From assembly GCA_027946365.1 (NCBI GenBank), contig JAPEUQ010000006.1:2108001-2172000 (forward strand): a stretch of 64,000 bases of DNA, given 5' to 3'. The notes beneath the pieces are model-generated. The model did no database searches. It worked only from the letters and a program-made list of their open reading frames with translations, and was not told where the DNA came from. Positions within the stretch are counted from its first letter, which is position 1. The number at the start of each line of letters is the position of its first letter. Both the position numbers and the translations under genes were made by a program. Origin of the DNA: Kalmusia sp. IMI 367209 (Eukaryota > Ascomycota > Dothideomycetes > Pleosporales > Didymosphaeriaceae). This document shows positions 1 to 10,553 of the stretch, piece after piece.

Positions 1-2966
1 ACTTTACGTATTGTTCAGATATGGCTTGATGATCTAGGTCCACAAAGGATTGGAGATTCGCAAGGGCGCGAGATTTTTGATTTGCCTGGCCTTCCTGGAT
101 TTGATGGAACATAATCCGGACAATCGAAGTGTAATACTGGCAGAAAGAGCCTTTCAAGGTAATAATACCTGCCGCAAGTCGACTCTGGGTTACTGAAACG
201 TTCTGGTATTTGCTAGGCACAAAAGTTAGTGTGTACACATCATCCTTCAGGTGATACTCACTACTCTCTCGCTGACCATTTCGGATCAAGCACCATTGGC
301 TCTACGCTCTGTCGAAGCTCAGAGAGAACTTGGTCGTTCACTCCCTCATCTGTTGAATTCAGAACCTGATAAATCGAGTCCAGCCAGCACGCGACGTAGC
401 ATCCCCGTACAGAGAGAAGATGCATATTCTCCAGGTTACCATTTACATCGAGGTAATCCGGAAGGGATTCGATTACTATTCGATATGGATCCGCAAAGCT
501 AGCAAGATCTCTCCTATCCATGCCAGCGGGGTCATCCTCTTTATCCAGGGTTTCTTCCACGAGCCGATCGAGCTTGGTGGATAGATGTGATCGTGATATG
601 TCGATGTCCCGTTTCAGCTCTCTTATCCGCTTTTTGAAAGCGATTATACCGCATGCCATGGTTCCAAGGATCGAAATAGCCATGTCTTTACTATTCGTTG
701 TCAAAGTTTTGGCCATCCGATTCAAAAGCGGGATTAGTAGCAAGTTTGCCGCCGGCCACTCAGGCGAACCAAGCACCTTGCAGAAATCGTCGACGAACAT
801 TTCTAAAAGGACGCGAAATGGTTTATCACCAGATTTGGTTACATTAATTGCCCTATCCGTGAGAGTGTAGGCGATGCGTTGAGCAATCTGTCGAGCTTTC
901 CCCATCAGTCGGCGAGCAGTTAATTCTGCTGATTTGTTATTCTGAGCAATCTTCACCTTTGGAGCTGGCCCGCGGTTCGACTCATATTCGCTCTCGCTCT
1001 CGCTCTCGCTCTCGCTCTCGCTTTCATCTGCAGAATCTTCTTGTTTAACCGCAGTGCCATTCTTCTCGTGCTGGCTGGCGTTGTTCGTCGCGGCTACTTG
1101 TACGAATTGCATGAATAAGGCTGATACAGTCATGATTGAGTCCTCTCTCACAGACTTGAACTGCCTCGTGTTTGGTCCTTTATCGGGTAATTTGTCAAGG
1201 TTGTTCAAGATCTCATCAGTGATGAATTGTTGGTGGTCTGGATAAGCCGCAAATATATGGGTGAGCACGTCCATTGCAGCACGGCGCAATTTTTCAAATT
1301 GCTTTATTCCCAATGCCGAATCTTTTTCAGAATCGCTGTTCTGCTGAACAAGTAGGGCTAGTGCGAGGTATTCAACTGCATTCAATGCACTGTCCGTGAA
1401 AGGGACTTTTCCTATGGCCTGGGCTAGTAGTTCTTGAACACTCGCGCAACGCCCAAGGATGAGCTGCATCTCTTGCTTATGATTTGAAGCGTAAGCAAAG
1501 ATATCTGAATTGGTATCACGACGTGATGCCAAAACTGGAGAAATGCATGATTCCAGTGCGCGTTTCATCACCTGAATGATTGACGTGAGCAGATCTTCGG
1601 GACTTGTCCGCCGGTCTTTCGGTCCCTTTAGCATGGTAACTAAGACGAGCTTGGAGGCCCTAAGTCCTGCTTCCACGGTTCTAAGATCATCAGCCCAAGA
1701 ATCTAGTTCCCCCTCACTGAATAGAGAGGTTTGATCGGAGGCTGTAATTGACGGTTCGCAAAGAGCGTGGATCCGCAGAATAGTCTCTACGGAAACGGAT
1801 GAGAAGCACTTCGTCGCATCAACCGCCATGACTTTGTCGTAAAGAGCCTTCATGGTGTCCCTGGTCATCACCGTAATGTCCGAATCTAGGCATGATATTC
1901 TCTCGAAGTACTCAGACTCTAGTTCGTCCTTCGCATCGCTATATCTGTCGACGAGCCTTCGCAGTCTATCGATCTTTTGCTCAGCAATCTCCCTCTCTTG
2001 TGGTCGTAAAGTGGCCAAACTGCTGTCAGGATCGCGCTTGCGTAGTTGTGTTTCGTCGTCGTTGTCAGGGACCTTTTCGATAAGGCGGAATTCATGCTTT
2101 GAGGCGGTTGACGGCGTTATCACCACAGACGGGCCAGAACGAGCCTGTACACTAGTGGAAGAAGATGTAGGTGTACCGGAAGGACGTGGTACTGCGTCGT
2201 TTCGCACACGGGGAGCGTCCTGTTCTTTCGGAGCCATTGGCTGCGAGGGTCTTTGCAACGGAGCAGCAGGGAGAGCTGGATGTGGTGGCTCCGGCCTTGA
2301 CTTGGGTTTCTGTGGTACTGGACTCCCTGCCGCTGCATTCGTTAGCAATAGCTCTCATTCAGGCTCGAATCACTCACGTAGGTAGTGGACCTCAGTTTGT
2401 TTCAAGAGCATGCTCGCAAATGGGCTAAGTTTCGGGCGGCTAGTAGGCATGGTCTCATCGGTTTGTTTGTTGGGGCTATCTGGAGGAGGGGTGGCAAGCT
2501 GGGCCGTAGGTTTGAAGCGACTGAGAATGTCAGTACCCGTATCCCGTGCCTATGACACCTGGACCTTACAATTCAGTCATCTCGCGAGGGTCGCCTAGCA
2601 GATTACGCAATTCTCGCAATGTGTGTTCCAGGTGATGTGCAGTGGAGGGCGAACCTCTAATCTCGTCGTTCAAAATGCCCACTGCCCTCCTGCCAGCCGT
2701 CTGCTGGTCGGGAGTTAGGGTTGTCGGCGGCGTCGGCGGCTCGTTGACGGGGAAAGGAATGACGTCTGCGTACATTCAGCTAGTGGTTCCTAGTGGTGAG
2801 AGAACACAGCGAAGCGCCTGTAGGTAAAGGTGGGTGACTGACCTGGAGAGAAGGGTATAACGGTCGTGAATGGCGCATACGGCAGCGCCTCGTCCACAGT
2901 CGGGGGACGAAAAGGCAGGCCGCCGCCATTGGCAGTATGCCATTCTCCGTTGGGGTAACCAGACAT
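1..2966 (-). CDS. SCC2: Sister chromatid cohesion protein SCC2/Mis4 (NIPBL), N-terminal part, cut by window edge
   Basis: Loader subunit that, with Scc4/Mau2, places cohesin on chromatin in the nucleus. I splice five exons on the minus strand: 2966-2843, 2765-2570, 2520-2378, 2332-262 and 212-1, which continues past the window edge. All introns are 45-80 nt with GT/AG ends, and a TACTGAC branch site is visible in the second. The protein starts MSGYPNGEW and continues with VDEALPYAPF and VIPFPVNEPPTPP, the kind of N-terminus seen in filamentous-fungal Scc2. A disordered Pro/Ser-rich stretch follows, then a helical region (EKIDRLRRLVDRYSDAKDE-like) and an acidic Ser-Glu tract. The HEAT-repeat body lies mostly outside the window. 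It is divergent from RPA12. Family assignment rests on overall recognition of the helical domain, not on a catalytic motif. Confidence 0.8.
991..1020 (-). repeat. CTCTCG hexanucleotide repeat encoding a Ser-Glu run in SCC2
   Basis: Five perfect copies of CTCTCG on the plus strand, with a degenerate copy on each side. Read on the minus strand they encode alternating Ser-Glu in the acidic linker of SCC2. The unit is a multiple of three, so length changes would not break the frame. Confidence 0.9.
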
Positions 2967-3320
2967 AGCTACAGGCTTGAGAAGGGTTCCGGCTTTGTGG
3001 GGAGATCTGCTTGCAAGAAGACAAGCAACGGCGGGTGCGGAATGGAGCCTACCAGAGCCGCAAGCGGGACGGCGCAGCAGCACCCCACGTCTGCATGGTC
3101 TGCACAAATAACAAAGACAAGCAGTGGATACTGTGTGATTAGGCGCGTCCTACTAATGTGCAATGAATGATGCGTCGCCAGTGCGCGAACGCTCGTGACG
3201 GTGCATGCCGCGTCCCTGCTTCGGGCTAGCACCGACACGGAAATTCCCCGCCGACTTTTTTATGCGGAGCGGCTGCTGTCTTGCTGAACACCTGCAATAC
3301 AAAACAATCCCAACGTCACC
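2967..3320. promoter_or_regulatory. Shared divergent promoter region of SCC2 and RPA12
   Basis: 354 bp separate the two start codons, so both promoters and 5' leaders must lie here. I see no TATA box in good position and no ORF worth calling. Confidence 0.5.
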
Positions 3321-3799
3321 ATGGCAGCAATTGGCTCGCTCGTCTTCTGCACCGACTGTGGAAATTTGCTCGACGGGAGTGCAGGCAAACAAAATGCCAT
3401 CTTGACCTGCCAGGTTTGTGGCGCGTCCTGTAAAGGTACGTTTTGGGTGCACGCTCGCCGCTACGAAGCAAGCTCACTTACACTGGCCATAGACACATCG
3501 TCCAAGACAGTCGTCACCCGCTCGAAACCCGACGCCTTTCCTTCAGCGCTGCGTACGAAGCGATCTGAGGTGCAAACAATCATCGAGGCCGACATGCAGA
3601 CGCACGCCGTCATCGCCGAAACGTGCGAGAAGTGCGGCAGGGAGGAAGTGCGCTTTTATACACAGCAGCTACGCAGTGCTGACGAAGGCTCCACTGTCTT
3701 TTATGAATGCGAATGCGGCCACAAGTACGTCTGTCCGTTGTGGGGATTGCGTTGGATGTTTGCTAATACCTATCCTACAGATGGAACACCAACAACTAA
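3321..3799 (+). CDS. RPA12: DNA-directed RNA polymerase I subunit RPA12 (A12.2)
   Basis: Small zinc-binding subunit of RNA polymerase I, needed for transcript cleavage and termination in the nucleolus. Exons 3321-3435, 3493-3724 and 3781-3799 give 121 aa, the usual family size. The N-terminal zinc ribbon has FCTDCGNLL and LTCQVCGASC. The C-terminal TFIIS-like ribbon begins CEKCGREE, carries the catalytic acidic hairpin LRSADEG and ends GHKWNTNN. The start ATG sits in a CACCATGG context. Oddity: the last zinc-ligand pair reads CEC (one residue between the cysteines), where TFIIS-type ribbons usually have two. The last exon codes for only six residues, so a single-ORF gene finder would miss it. 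Its stop lies 75 bp from the stop of the convergent DOHH gene. Confidence 0.92.
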
Positions 3800-3874
3800 G
3801 CCGCCGCTCGTTCAGATATGTCCTGCCTTACCATGTGTAACCTTAACGCCGGAACTATGCACCTTCGAAATCAA

Positions 3875-4925
3875 CTATGCAGCTACAGCCTTTCCCTCTG
3901 GCACGATCGCGTACTCAGTCTCTCCGTTCTTCTCGAACTCTGCCATATCGAGTGCCACTATAACGCTGTCCCGTACAACCTGCTCTGGATCATCCAGAAA
4001 CCTTCGCAGAACGTCTTCCACCCCCTCCTCATCTCCTAGGCTTCCTAGCGCTTCTGCTGCCTCGTGCCGTACCATGCTGGCCTCTTTCTGATTGCTAAGC
4101 GTCTCGATCAGACTGGGAATGGAGGCCGGGTGGGAGAGCTGTCCAAAGACGAATGCGATCTCATGGCGGAAGAGTGCAGATGGGTCTGCAAAGCCACGCG
4201 CTAATGCCAGTACAGCTGGAACAGCAGAAGGAAGGTCCGGCGGTGAGGCGAGGTCACGCAGAGCAAACATGGCTCGGTAGCGCTTGAATAACGGGAGCGA
4301 AGTCTCGAGTAGGGTCTTCTCGAGCTCGGAGATGGAGACCGCCTGCTGGCCTTGTGGTAGTGGAGGGGCAGGGTCGATGGATGCAAAGTCACTACGTCTC
4401 TGTCAACTATCCCACTGCAAACTATATGGATGATCTAACATACCTCTTCTTCAATTGTTCGTCCTTGCTCTGTAGCCCGTGCTCCCATTCTATTCGGTCC
4501 ACGGCAATATCGCATGTCTCCCGTATCACATCGGGCTCTTGCGCATCATCTCTGAGCTCCTTCAACAAGTCTAGACTCCCCTTGTCACCTAACGCGCCCA
4601 AAGCCTCAGCAGCCTCGTGTCGGCACATAGAATCCTCGGCCTTGTCCTGCAGCACATGGCGCAAAGGATTTATAGCGGCGTCATTGCGCGATTGACCAAG
4701 GCAATATGCTAATTCATGTTTGAGCAGCGCTGAGGGGGAGGAGAATGCAGCTGCAATAGCTTCTATAGCGGGAACTGTCTGTTCGGTGGGCGGCTGGAGG
4801 GAGGCGAGGTACTTGAGCGAAAAGAGGGCGCGGAAACGACGAGCGAGAGCTTCCTGCTCGGAGGTGAGGATGTTGCGGAGAGCCTGAACTTGTGGGTCCT
4901 GTGCGGGGATTTCTGAAGCCGCCAT
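3875..4925 (-). CDS. LIA1: Deoxyhypusine hydroxylase (Lia1/DOHH)
   Basis: Di-iron hydroxylase that converts deoxyhypusine to hypusine on eIF5A, the final step of that modification, in the cytoplasm. Exons 4925-4444 and 4391-3875 give 332 aa. The protein is two mirrored blocks of HEAT-like repeats. The four His-Glu metal-ligand motifs are visible: LLKHELAYCLGQ and CRHEAAEALGALGD in the first half, LFRHEIAFVFGQ and VRHEAAEALGSLGD in the second. The single intron (4443-4392) separates the halves, and its phase restores the frame exactly (LKK-SDFAS). The length matches fungal DOHH and no key residue is missing. Confidence 0.95.
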
Positions 4926-5433
4926 CGTTGTTCGAATATGTAGAAAATTATCTCGAGTGACAAAAGCTGAGGCGATTTACACTGCGGATTTGGGCCAGAC
5001 TAGTGGGGGTATGCCGAAAATCTCTGATGATCTGATAAGATCCGCCCGCATGCCTTAACCAAGTAGCGGCAGCCCCGCGTCGCACGTGAACGCGCTCCTG
5101 CCTAGCGCTAGCGTGCGTGCCCAGCCTCCTTGAGCCAGCCCTACGCTTGCGACAACAATGGACTCGAACCTTCACGTTCATCTTCACCGCTGCGCCGCAC
5201 AATAGCAACAATACGCGCAATAGGCTGGCTATGCGAGCATTAATCTACGACCCGTGCGCCGTGACTCTGACTCCTGCAACTATTTCTCCACCTCCCTTCA
5301 CACACACACCTACCAACAACGCGACGACTGCCTATCAGTCCCAGCCCTTTCCTTCATAACAAAGCGACACATCTAGCGACACACATCGCGATACCTCAAT
5401 TGTCATCCAATCAACTACAACACTTCCGCAGTT
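4926..5433. promoter_or_regulatory. Divergent intergenic region between DOHH and the 390-aa gene
   Basis: 508 bp. It contains one CACGTG palindrome at 5083-5088 and a CA-rich, pyrimidine-rich stretch (about 5265-5420) that looks like the 5' leader of the downstream plus-strand gene. No supported coding sequence. Confidence 0.4.
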
Positions 5434-6655
5434 ATGCCTTTCCTGCGCGACATGTCCGATCGCGTCTGGGACTATATTAGCCCACGCAAGACGCAACAGC
5501 GACGAGAGAAGCCATTCAAGATCCCCGCAGTTCCACTTAGGCCCAAAGGAGCTCGGAAGGCGACTCCAGAGATGGACCATAATACCAAAGTCGACCACTG
5601 GGACACCAAGACTCCCGTCGTCGCCGCCATCGACCATGCTCTTCTTCCTCCTTCTCCGCCGAGCTCCCTTAGCCGTTATCGAGACTTCGACGGCGATACC
5701 TTAGTTCATGATTCCGTTGAGGGCCTTCCGCAGGAGGAAGAGTCCGAGTGGGATGCGAACGAAGAAACGTTCGTCGTTGACGACGGCCAATACATGGACT
5801 TACACAAGTCGGCCAACCACGAGAAGGAGCAAGTCCGCCAGGAGAACCAGAGCCGCAAGCTTCGCGAGGCCGGCTGGTCTGAGGACGCCGTATTCATGTT
5901 CCAGAAACTGAACATGCGCGGCTTTGAGCCCCTTCTTCCCGATGGCTGGGTGAACGACTTCGAGACGTTGCCAGTAGACCTGTTCACCGCGAACGAGAAC
6001 AAGGCTTTCATCAAGGCAGACGTCGGATCAGACTTCCGAGGTATGTACCGTTCCTCTCTTGTGTGCTCATATCAACTAATGTCTTTCAGCTCAGCATGCG
6101 CTCGATAGGCTATTCATGCTTGGAGGTCTCGCTCGAGATGCGGTTCTCACCAATGCCCCCAGTCGCACAGCTGAGCGCCACATCAATCAAGCAGTCAAGA
6201 AGTATGGTCGCTGGGCAATGCAAGATGTTGGCATGCGACACGTCTGGAATAATCTATCTCTCTTCGACGTAGTCTCTTGCGATAAGAACACACCTTCCTA
6301 TATTGCCGAGCAGAAAATGATCCGTAAGCTTCGCAAGCTACATGAGCAATGGAGCGAAGCATTCCAAAGTGGTGGCAAGGCCGACCTTGTCGCAGCACCT
6401 GAGCCTCCAACTCTCTATGGCGTGATTGCATCGCACACGGTCATGGCTTTCGTCAGCTACGTCTTGCCCACCGACCCCAACCCTCAGGGCTCCTTGCGCA
6501 CCATCGCAATCTTCGACTTCGGTCAGGAGGGCTACGATGTCTGGAACTCGCTTGCCATCGCCATATTCGTCATCCACTGCCGGAACAGGATGAAACAATT
6601 GAAAGAGTTCCTCCCGGAGCCCGTCATCGTTCACGACCGCGATCCGGACTTGTGA
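5434..6655 (+). CDS. Conserved-looking fungal protein of unknown function, 390 aa
   Basis: I do not recognise the family. Exons 5434-6040 and 6090-6655, with a clean intron (GTATGT to TTTCAG) joining SDFR to AQHALDRLF. The first 130 residues are basic to acidic and low in order (ISPRKTQQRREKPFK, then EEESEWDANEE). The rest is a folded, mostly helical domain. Likely defining features are ALDRLFMLGGLARDAVL, KKYGRWAMQDVGM, a hydrophobic strand with TIAIFDFGQEGYDVWNS, and LAIAIFVIHCRNRMKQL. No signal peptide is apparent, and the hydrophobic stretches look like core strands more than membrane helices. Intact reading frame and good splice sites argue that it is real. Confidence 0.8.
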
Positions 6656-7677
6656 ACAGTCACATGTTCCTATCCAGCATGTATGAACATGCGACAATTG
6701 GACCTTGCTTCATTATGGACTGACATGCAGCGGATTCGTATATCATCCAGCCAAGTTGAAGAGGCCTTAGTACTCCACGATAACATTACACGACTCATGA
6801 TTTGCAACTCACGGCGTTCCTCCCACTATACCCCACTATACCCCAAATGTGTACCGATTTAGTTTCTGGATTTGGCAGCAAGATGTTCAGCTGATATGGC
6901 TTCTGCTTGTATCTTGGCATCGCTTCGCTGCGCATGCGTTTGGTTGGCGAGCATTGGATAATACATATACCTCATTCGTGGAGGATCGATGGCAGCCGTT
7001 CCTTCCATTTGTTTTTCCTTGGCCCAATGGACTCAAACGCCCAGCAAGAATCCCCCCCATGTAGATTATCGATACCCACTTTCTGTAGCAATACATACGA
7101 AAAACCATGAAAAAAAAAATCAAAAACCAAGCTCATCAGTCACTGCCATCGTATCGCGTTGATCTTGCGCCCTACGGTACAGCACAGTTCGCTAACCCTC
7201 CTCGCTGCGATTCGTCCCTTCCTCTCCGAAAGAGGCAAGTCCACGCGCACCTTCTAAACCGTGAGACTCGCTCACTAAACACAACTCGTATCTGACCCTC
7301 TTGGATCCCGCCCAGGCGCGTCTGTAGCGTGTGTGACGCGCTATCACGAGGGGTACCACTGACCTGCGTAAGCGTCGGCTACTTTGCGCAAAGCTGAATG
7401 GCCAATTTGACAGCACTCCGAGTCGCCGTCTCGGTTCGGGACGGATATTTCAGCTACTGGTAGCTACAGGCACGACAATCAGGCGCGCCCTTATAGAATG
7501 AGTCAATCATCCCTTGCTCACACGTACAGAGGCATGTGCGTGCCGGGTAATATAAAAGTCGAGCGGTGGGAGTCACAAGAGTAGGAACGGCTAACGTCTC
7601 GACGCCACAAGTTGAACAACACATTACACCAACCTTCATTCATATCTCCAGCCTGGAATTTAATCCAACAAGGTGCC
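6656..7677. other. Intergenic region
   Basis: About 1 kb with no supported gene. It holds a short tandem duplication (ACTATACCCC twice, about 6825-6844), an A-rich run near 7107-7116, and at its right end the promoter of the downstream lyase-like gene. Confidence 0.5.
7551..7558 (+). promoter_or_regulatory. TATA box of the PEP-mutase/isocitrate-lyase-like gene
   Basis: TATAAAAG lies 120 nt upstream of the ATG at 7678. A consensus TATA element is more typical of regulated than of constitutive fungal genes. Confidence 0.5.
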
Positions 7678-8468
7678 ATGGTCTCCCAGAACTCCCTCGC
7701 CCAGACCTTCAAAGCCCTCCACAAGCCCGGCGAACCCGTCATCCTAACCAACGTCTGGGACGCCATCTCCGCCAAAGCCGTTGCCGCCCTCCCTGAAACA
7801 CGTGCCCTGGCCACAGCCTCGTATGCCGTAGCCCTCGCCGCTGGCCTCGAAGACAACGAGCTTACCTTCGACGCCAATCTGCGCGGCGCCGCGGCCGTCG
7901 CCAAAGTAGCGAAGGCGTTTGGCAAGCCGCTCACTGTCGATTTCCAGGATGGATATGGCGATCGACTCGAGGAGGGCGTGAGGAAGCTCGTGGAAATTGG
8001 CGCTGTGGGGATCAACCTTGAGGATTTTAGTCGAGAAAAGGACGGTCTGTACAAGATTGACGAGGCAGTGGCGAGGGTCAGGACGGCGCTGAAGGCAGCG
8101 GCTGATGCGGGGGTGCCCGATTTCGTCGTGAATGCTAGGACGGATGCGTTGCTAGCGGGTCTGTCTGTGGATGAGGCTATTAAGCGTGGGAAAGCGTACC
8201 TCGACGCAGGTGCTACGACGACGTTCATTTGGGGTGGAGGGAGAGGGTGGGACAACGAGGGCAGAGGTGGAAAAGGAGGCAAAGGAGCTGGGGGCAGGCT
8301 GAATGTCAGTCTTGTGAGAATTGTGCCGGGGGCTTGACGGTCAAGGAGTTGAGGGAGATTGGGGGAGTGGGAGTGGCGAGGATCAGTGTGGGGCCGCAAT
8401 TGATGATGAGGAGTGTGGGTGCGGTTGGGGAGGAAGCAGGGAAGATTCTGAGGGGAGAGGGTTCATAA
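7678..8468 (+). CDS. Isocitrate lyase/PEP mutase superfamily protein, with a frameshift
   Basis: Belongs to the phosphonopyruvate lyase-like branch of the isocitrate lyase/PEP mutase fold, enzymes that make or break C-C or P-C bonds next to a carboxylate. The substrate cannot be read from sequence. The start at 7678 (GCCATGG) begins MVSQNSLAQTFKALH. Family signatures follow: NVWDAISAKAV, TVDFQDGYGD (metal/phosphate loop), GAVGINLED and FVVNARTDALL. After GGRLNVSL the first frame stops at 8335-8337, while the other frame carries the expected ending GLTVKELREIG and ARISVGPQLM to a stop at 8466-8468. Adding one G to the G5 run at 8328-8332 restores a 263-aa protein of normal length. A GA-rich insert-like stretch precedes the break. 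Convergent with the UbiA gene, 158 bp away. Confidence 0.75.
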
Positions 8469-8626
8469 TAGATATGGTATGCGTTGAGGATACAGTTTAC
8501 TTCGATGGCAAAAAAAAAATGCGTTGGTTCATGTAGTTGAAGAAACCTGTATCTATCCCTAGTCTTGCCATACTATGCATGAAAGTACTCTAACTGAACA
8601 CAGTGAAAAGGACTATCAATTAAGCA

Positions 8627-9826
8627 TTACCCAACAATACCCTCAATCACAATTTCCGGTACCGTACCGTTTTCTCCACTAGCGATAGCCTGCGTGAATA
8701 CCCTCCGTCCCTCAACCACCAGCGCGACCCCCGACACAGCAGCTAAATTCAGCGCCACCGCACACTCATCCCCAGCACACAACAAACACTTCATCTCCCA
8801 CATCCAACCCCTCATTTCCATCCAAGCCCTTACGAAGACCTCAGGACTAGTGACCAACGGCAGTGCGAACAGCCCACATGTCCACAGAGCCCAAAGCTTC
8901 CACGTCACCTTATCATCCTTCAACTTCCTCTTTACCACCGTTCTAACCGCCACCAGACTACCCATACCAAGCGTAATCCCATACGACAGCACGCCCAGCC
9001 CAAAAAACCACGGGCAGAGCACGGAGCAGAGCACAACAGGAACAGCAACACTCCACCTCACCAACTCATCACCCAGCACAACCGGCGCCGACTTCCTCCC
9101 CCCTCAACCTATCCCCCTCCGCATCTTTAATATCGCAAATATGCTGCGTAACAAACATGACGCCCGTCACCACGCCCACCCAGTTAATCCCAGACTGCGT
9201 CAGAGCATGCGAGGTCCCAGCCACGACGCGCAGCGCAGCGCAAGAGTACAACCCGTACCCGATGGCGATGAGCAAGTTGCGCAGGACCCAGTGCTCGTCG
9301 CTGCCGCCGAGGTCGTTGTACGCCCACGTGAAGGCTATCAGGAGGAGGGTTTCGATCCACACGTTGAACGCCCAGCCGAGGAGCAGCACGAGAGGCGTGG
9401 CGAAGAGGAGTGTGCGCCGCGCGTCGTCGCTGGTGAGGCGTCCGCTGGGAAGCGGTCTGTGGGGCTTGTTGATGCGGTCTTCTTCGATAGCGAGGGGGGA
9501 TCTTTGGTTCGAGATGTTGAAAATGAGGAGGTTGGTCCATATGAGTGCTAGAGCTAGGGGCGTGCGTGCTAGGGTCGGGAGGAGGGAAGGTGAGGGGTTG
9601 TTGGTGAGGGGGGAGCCGGAGAGGGCCGCGAAGGTTGCGAAGAGGGTGGTCGGGAGGGCGAAGGTCGCGAAGTCATTGGCGGTGAAGAGGTAGAGGGTTT
9701 GGATGAAGGATGGGACGGTGGCAGCTGTTTTGGACTGTGGAGTGTTAGAGTGAATGAGGTAAGGAGGGTGGGACATACCATGGTGATGAGAGCAGGGGGG
9801 ATGGAGATCATGGAGGGGCAAGCCAT
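8627..9826 (-). CDS. UbiA-family prenyltransferase-like membrane protein, with a frameshift
   Basis: Polytopic membrane protein of the UbiA superfamily (prenyltransferases and UbiA-type terpene cyclases). Exon 1 is 9826-9779 (MACPSMISIPPALITM), followed by an intron to 9735, and exon 2 is 9734-8627. The first Asp-rich region appears as NQRSPLAIEEDRINKPHRP, followed by LPSGRLT. The second is DIKDAEGDR. Both are the magnesium-diphosphate motifs of the family, and the NQ...EED.INKP form is typical of fungal members. The frame breaks right after the second motif. Removing one base from the C6 run at 9098-9103 (plus strand) joins LRG to RKSAPVVLGDELVRW and gives about 384 aa. Several hydrophobic helices lie on both sides of the break. 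Confidence 0.75.
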
Positions 9827-10553
9827 GATGCGCAAGGACTGGGCGAGTATGAAATCAATAGTCGTAGCTGTTCACTGAGAGCGAAAGAATCTGCTATTCA
9901 AGTGGTTATACATCGTGATGCCAAAGGCCTATTTGAATAGTTCATCTTTCATCGACTTGTCGACGCAAACGTAGGCTCTCGGAAGACCCGATGCTACTAC
10001 GCGCCCTCATGCACCCACTTTGCGCGCAGCCAGCCCACAAGCTGTGCACCTCTATCTAAAGCATGCGATACATCTCCACTTTCATGCTTGCCTTTCCTCT
10101 TCACGTTCGGTTTCTCCCTAAACATCACACCTGAAGCTTAGCATAAACTCGGTGTAGCCATGGCTATCAGCAGCGCCACTCAATCGTATAATTCCAGCCA
10201 TGCAGTAGTCTCATAATATTTGGGTGTCCTGGCATTTTGTATGCATGTTTTTCTTCGTTTGTTCAGCTCAGTGTAGGAAAGTGGCGTATGAGCTAGTGCA
10301 TTTTTGGTCCTGGACGAAGCTGGCGAGGCGAGCTTGCATACTTGGGGGGCCAAAAAGGAGCTGGTTGTTTCCCAATCAGGCAGGCTGCATACTGAGGTTC
10401 GGCAACTCCAGCGCTATAAAGAGACACCGTCTACTGTAGCCGCCTTAGTGTTCTCTTTCATTTAGCAAGTGCAGGCCGTAAAAATTGGCTATTCGGCTCA
10501 CACGCAGTGTTCAGCTCTTGCGTGTTCAACAGCTGCTTTGCTGGCTGTTCAGC
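9827..10553. other. Intergenic region
   Basis: About 730 bp between the UbiA gene start and the 3' end of the SNG1-like gene. Three scattered GTTCAGCT copies near 10260, 10510 and 10547 were noticed but have no clear meaning. No supported gene. Confidence 0.4.

Noticed and set aside
8312..8343. Very short intron (GTGAGA to CAAG) as an explanation of the lyase-gene break
   Set aside because: At about 32 nt it is shorter than any intron in this window and it would delete a conserved block.
7518..8399. 293-aa minus-strand ORF
   Set aside because: Antisense to the PEP-mutase-like gene; no domain; Pro/Ser-biased shadow.
8694..9551. 285-aa plus-strand ORF
   Set aside because: Antisense to the UbiA gene, whose motifs are clear. 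The ORF is a by-product of the codon bias on the other strand.
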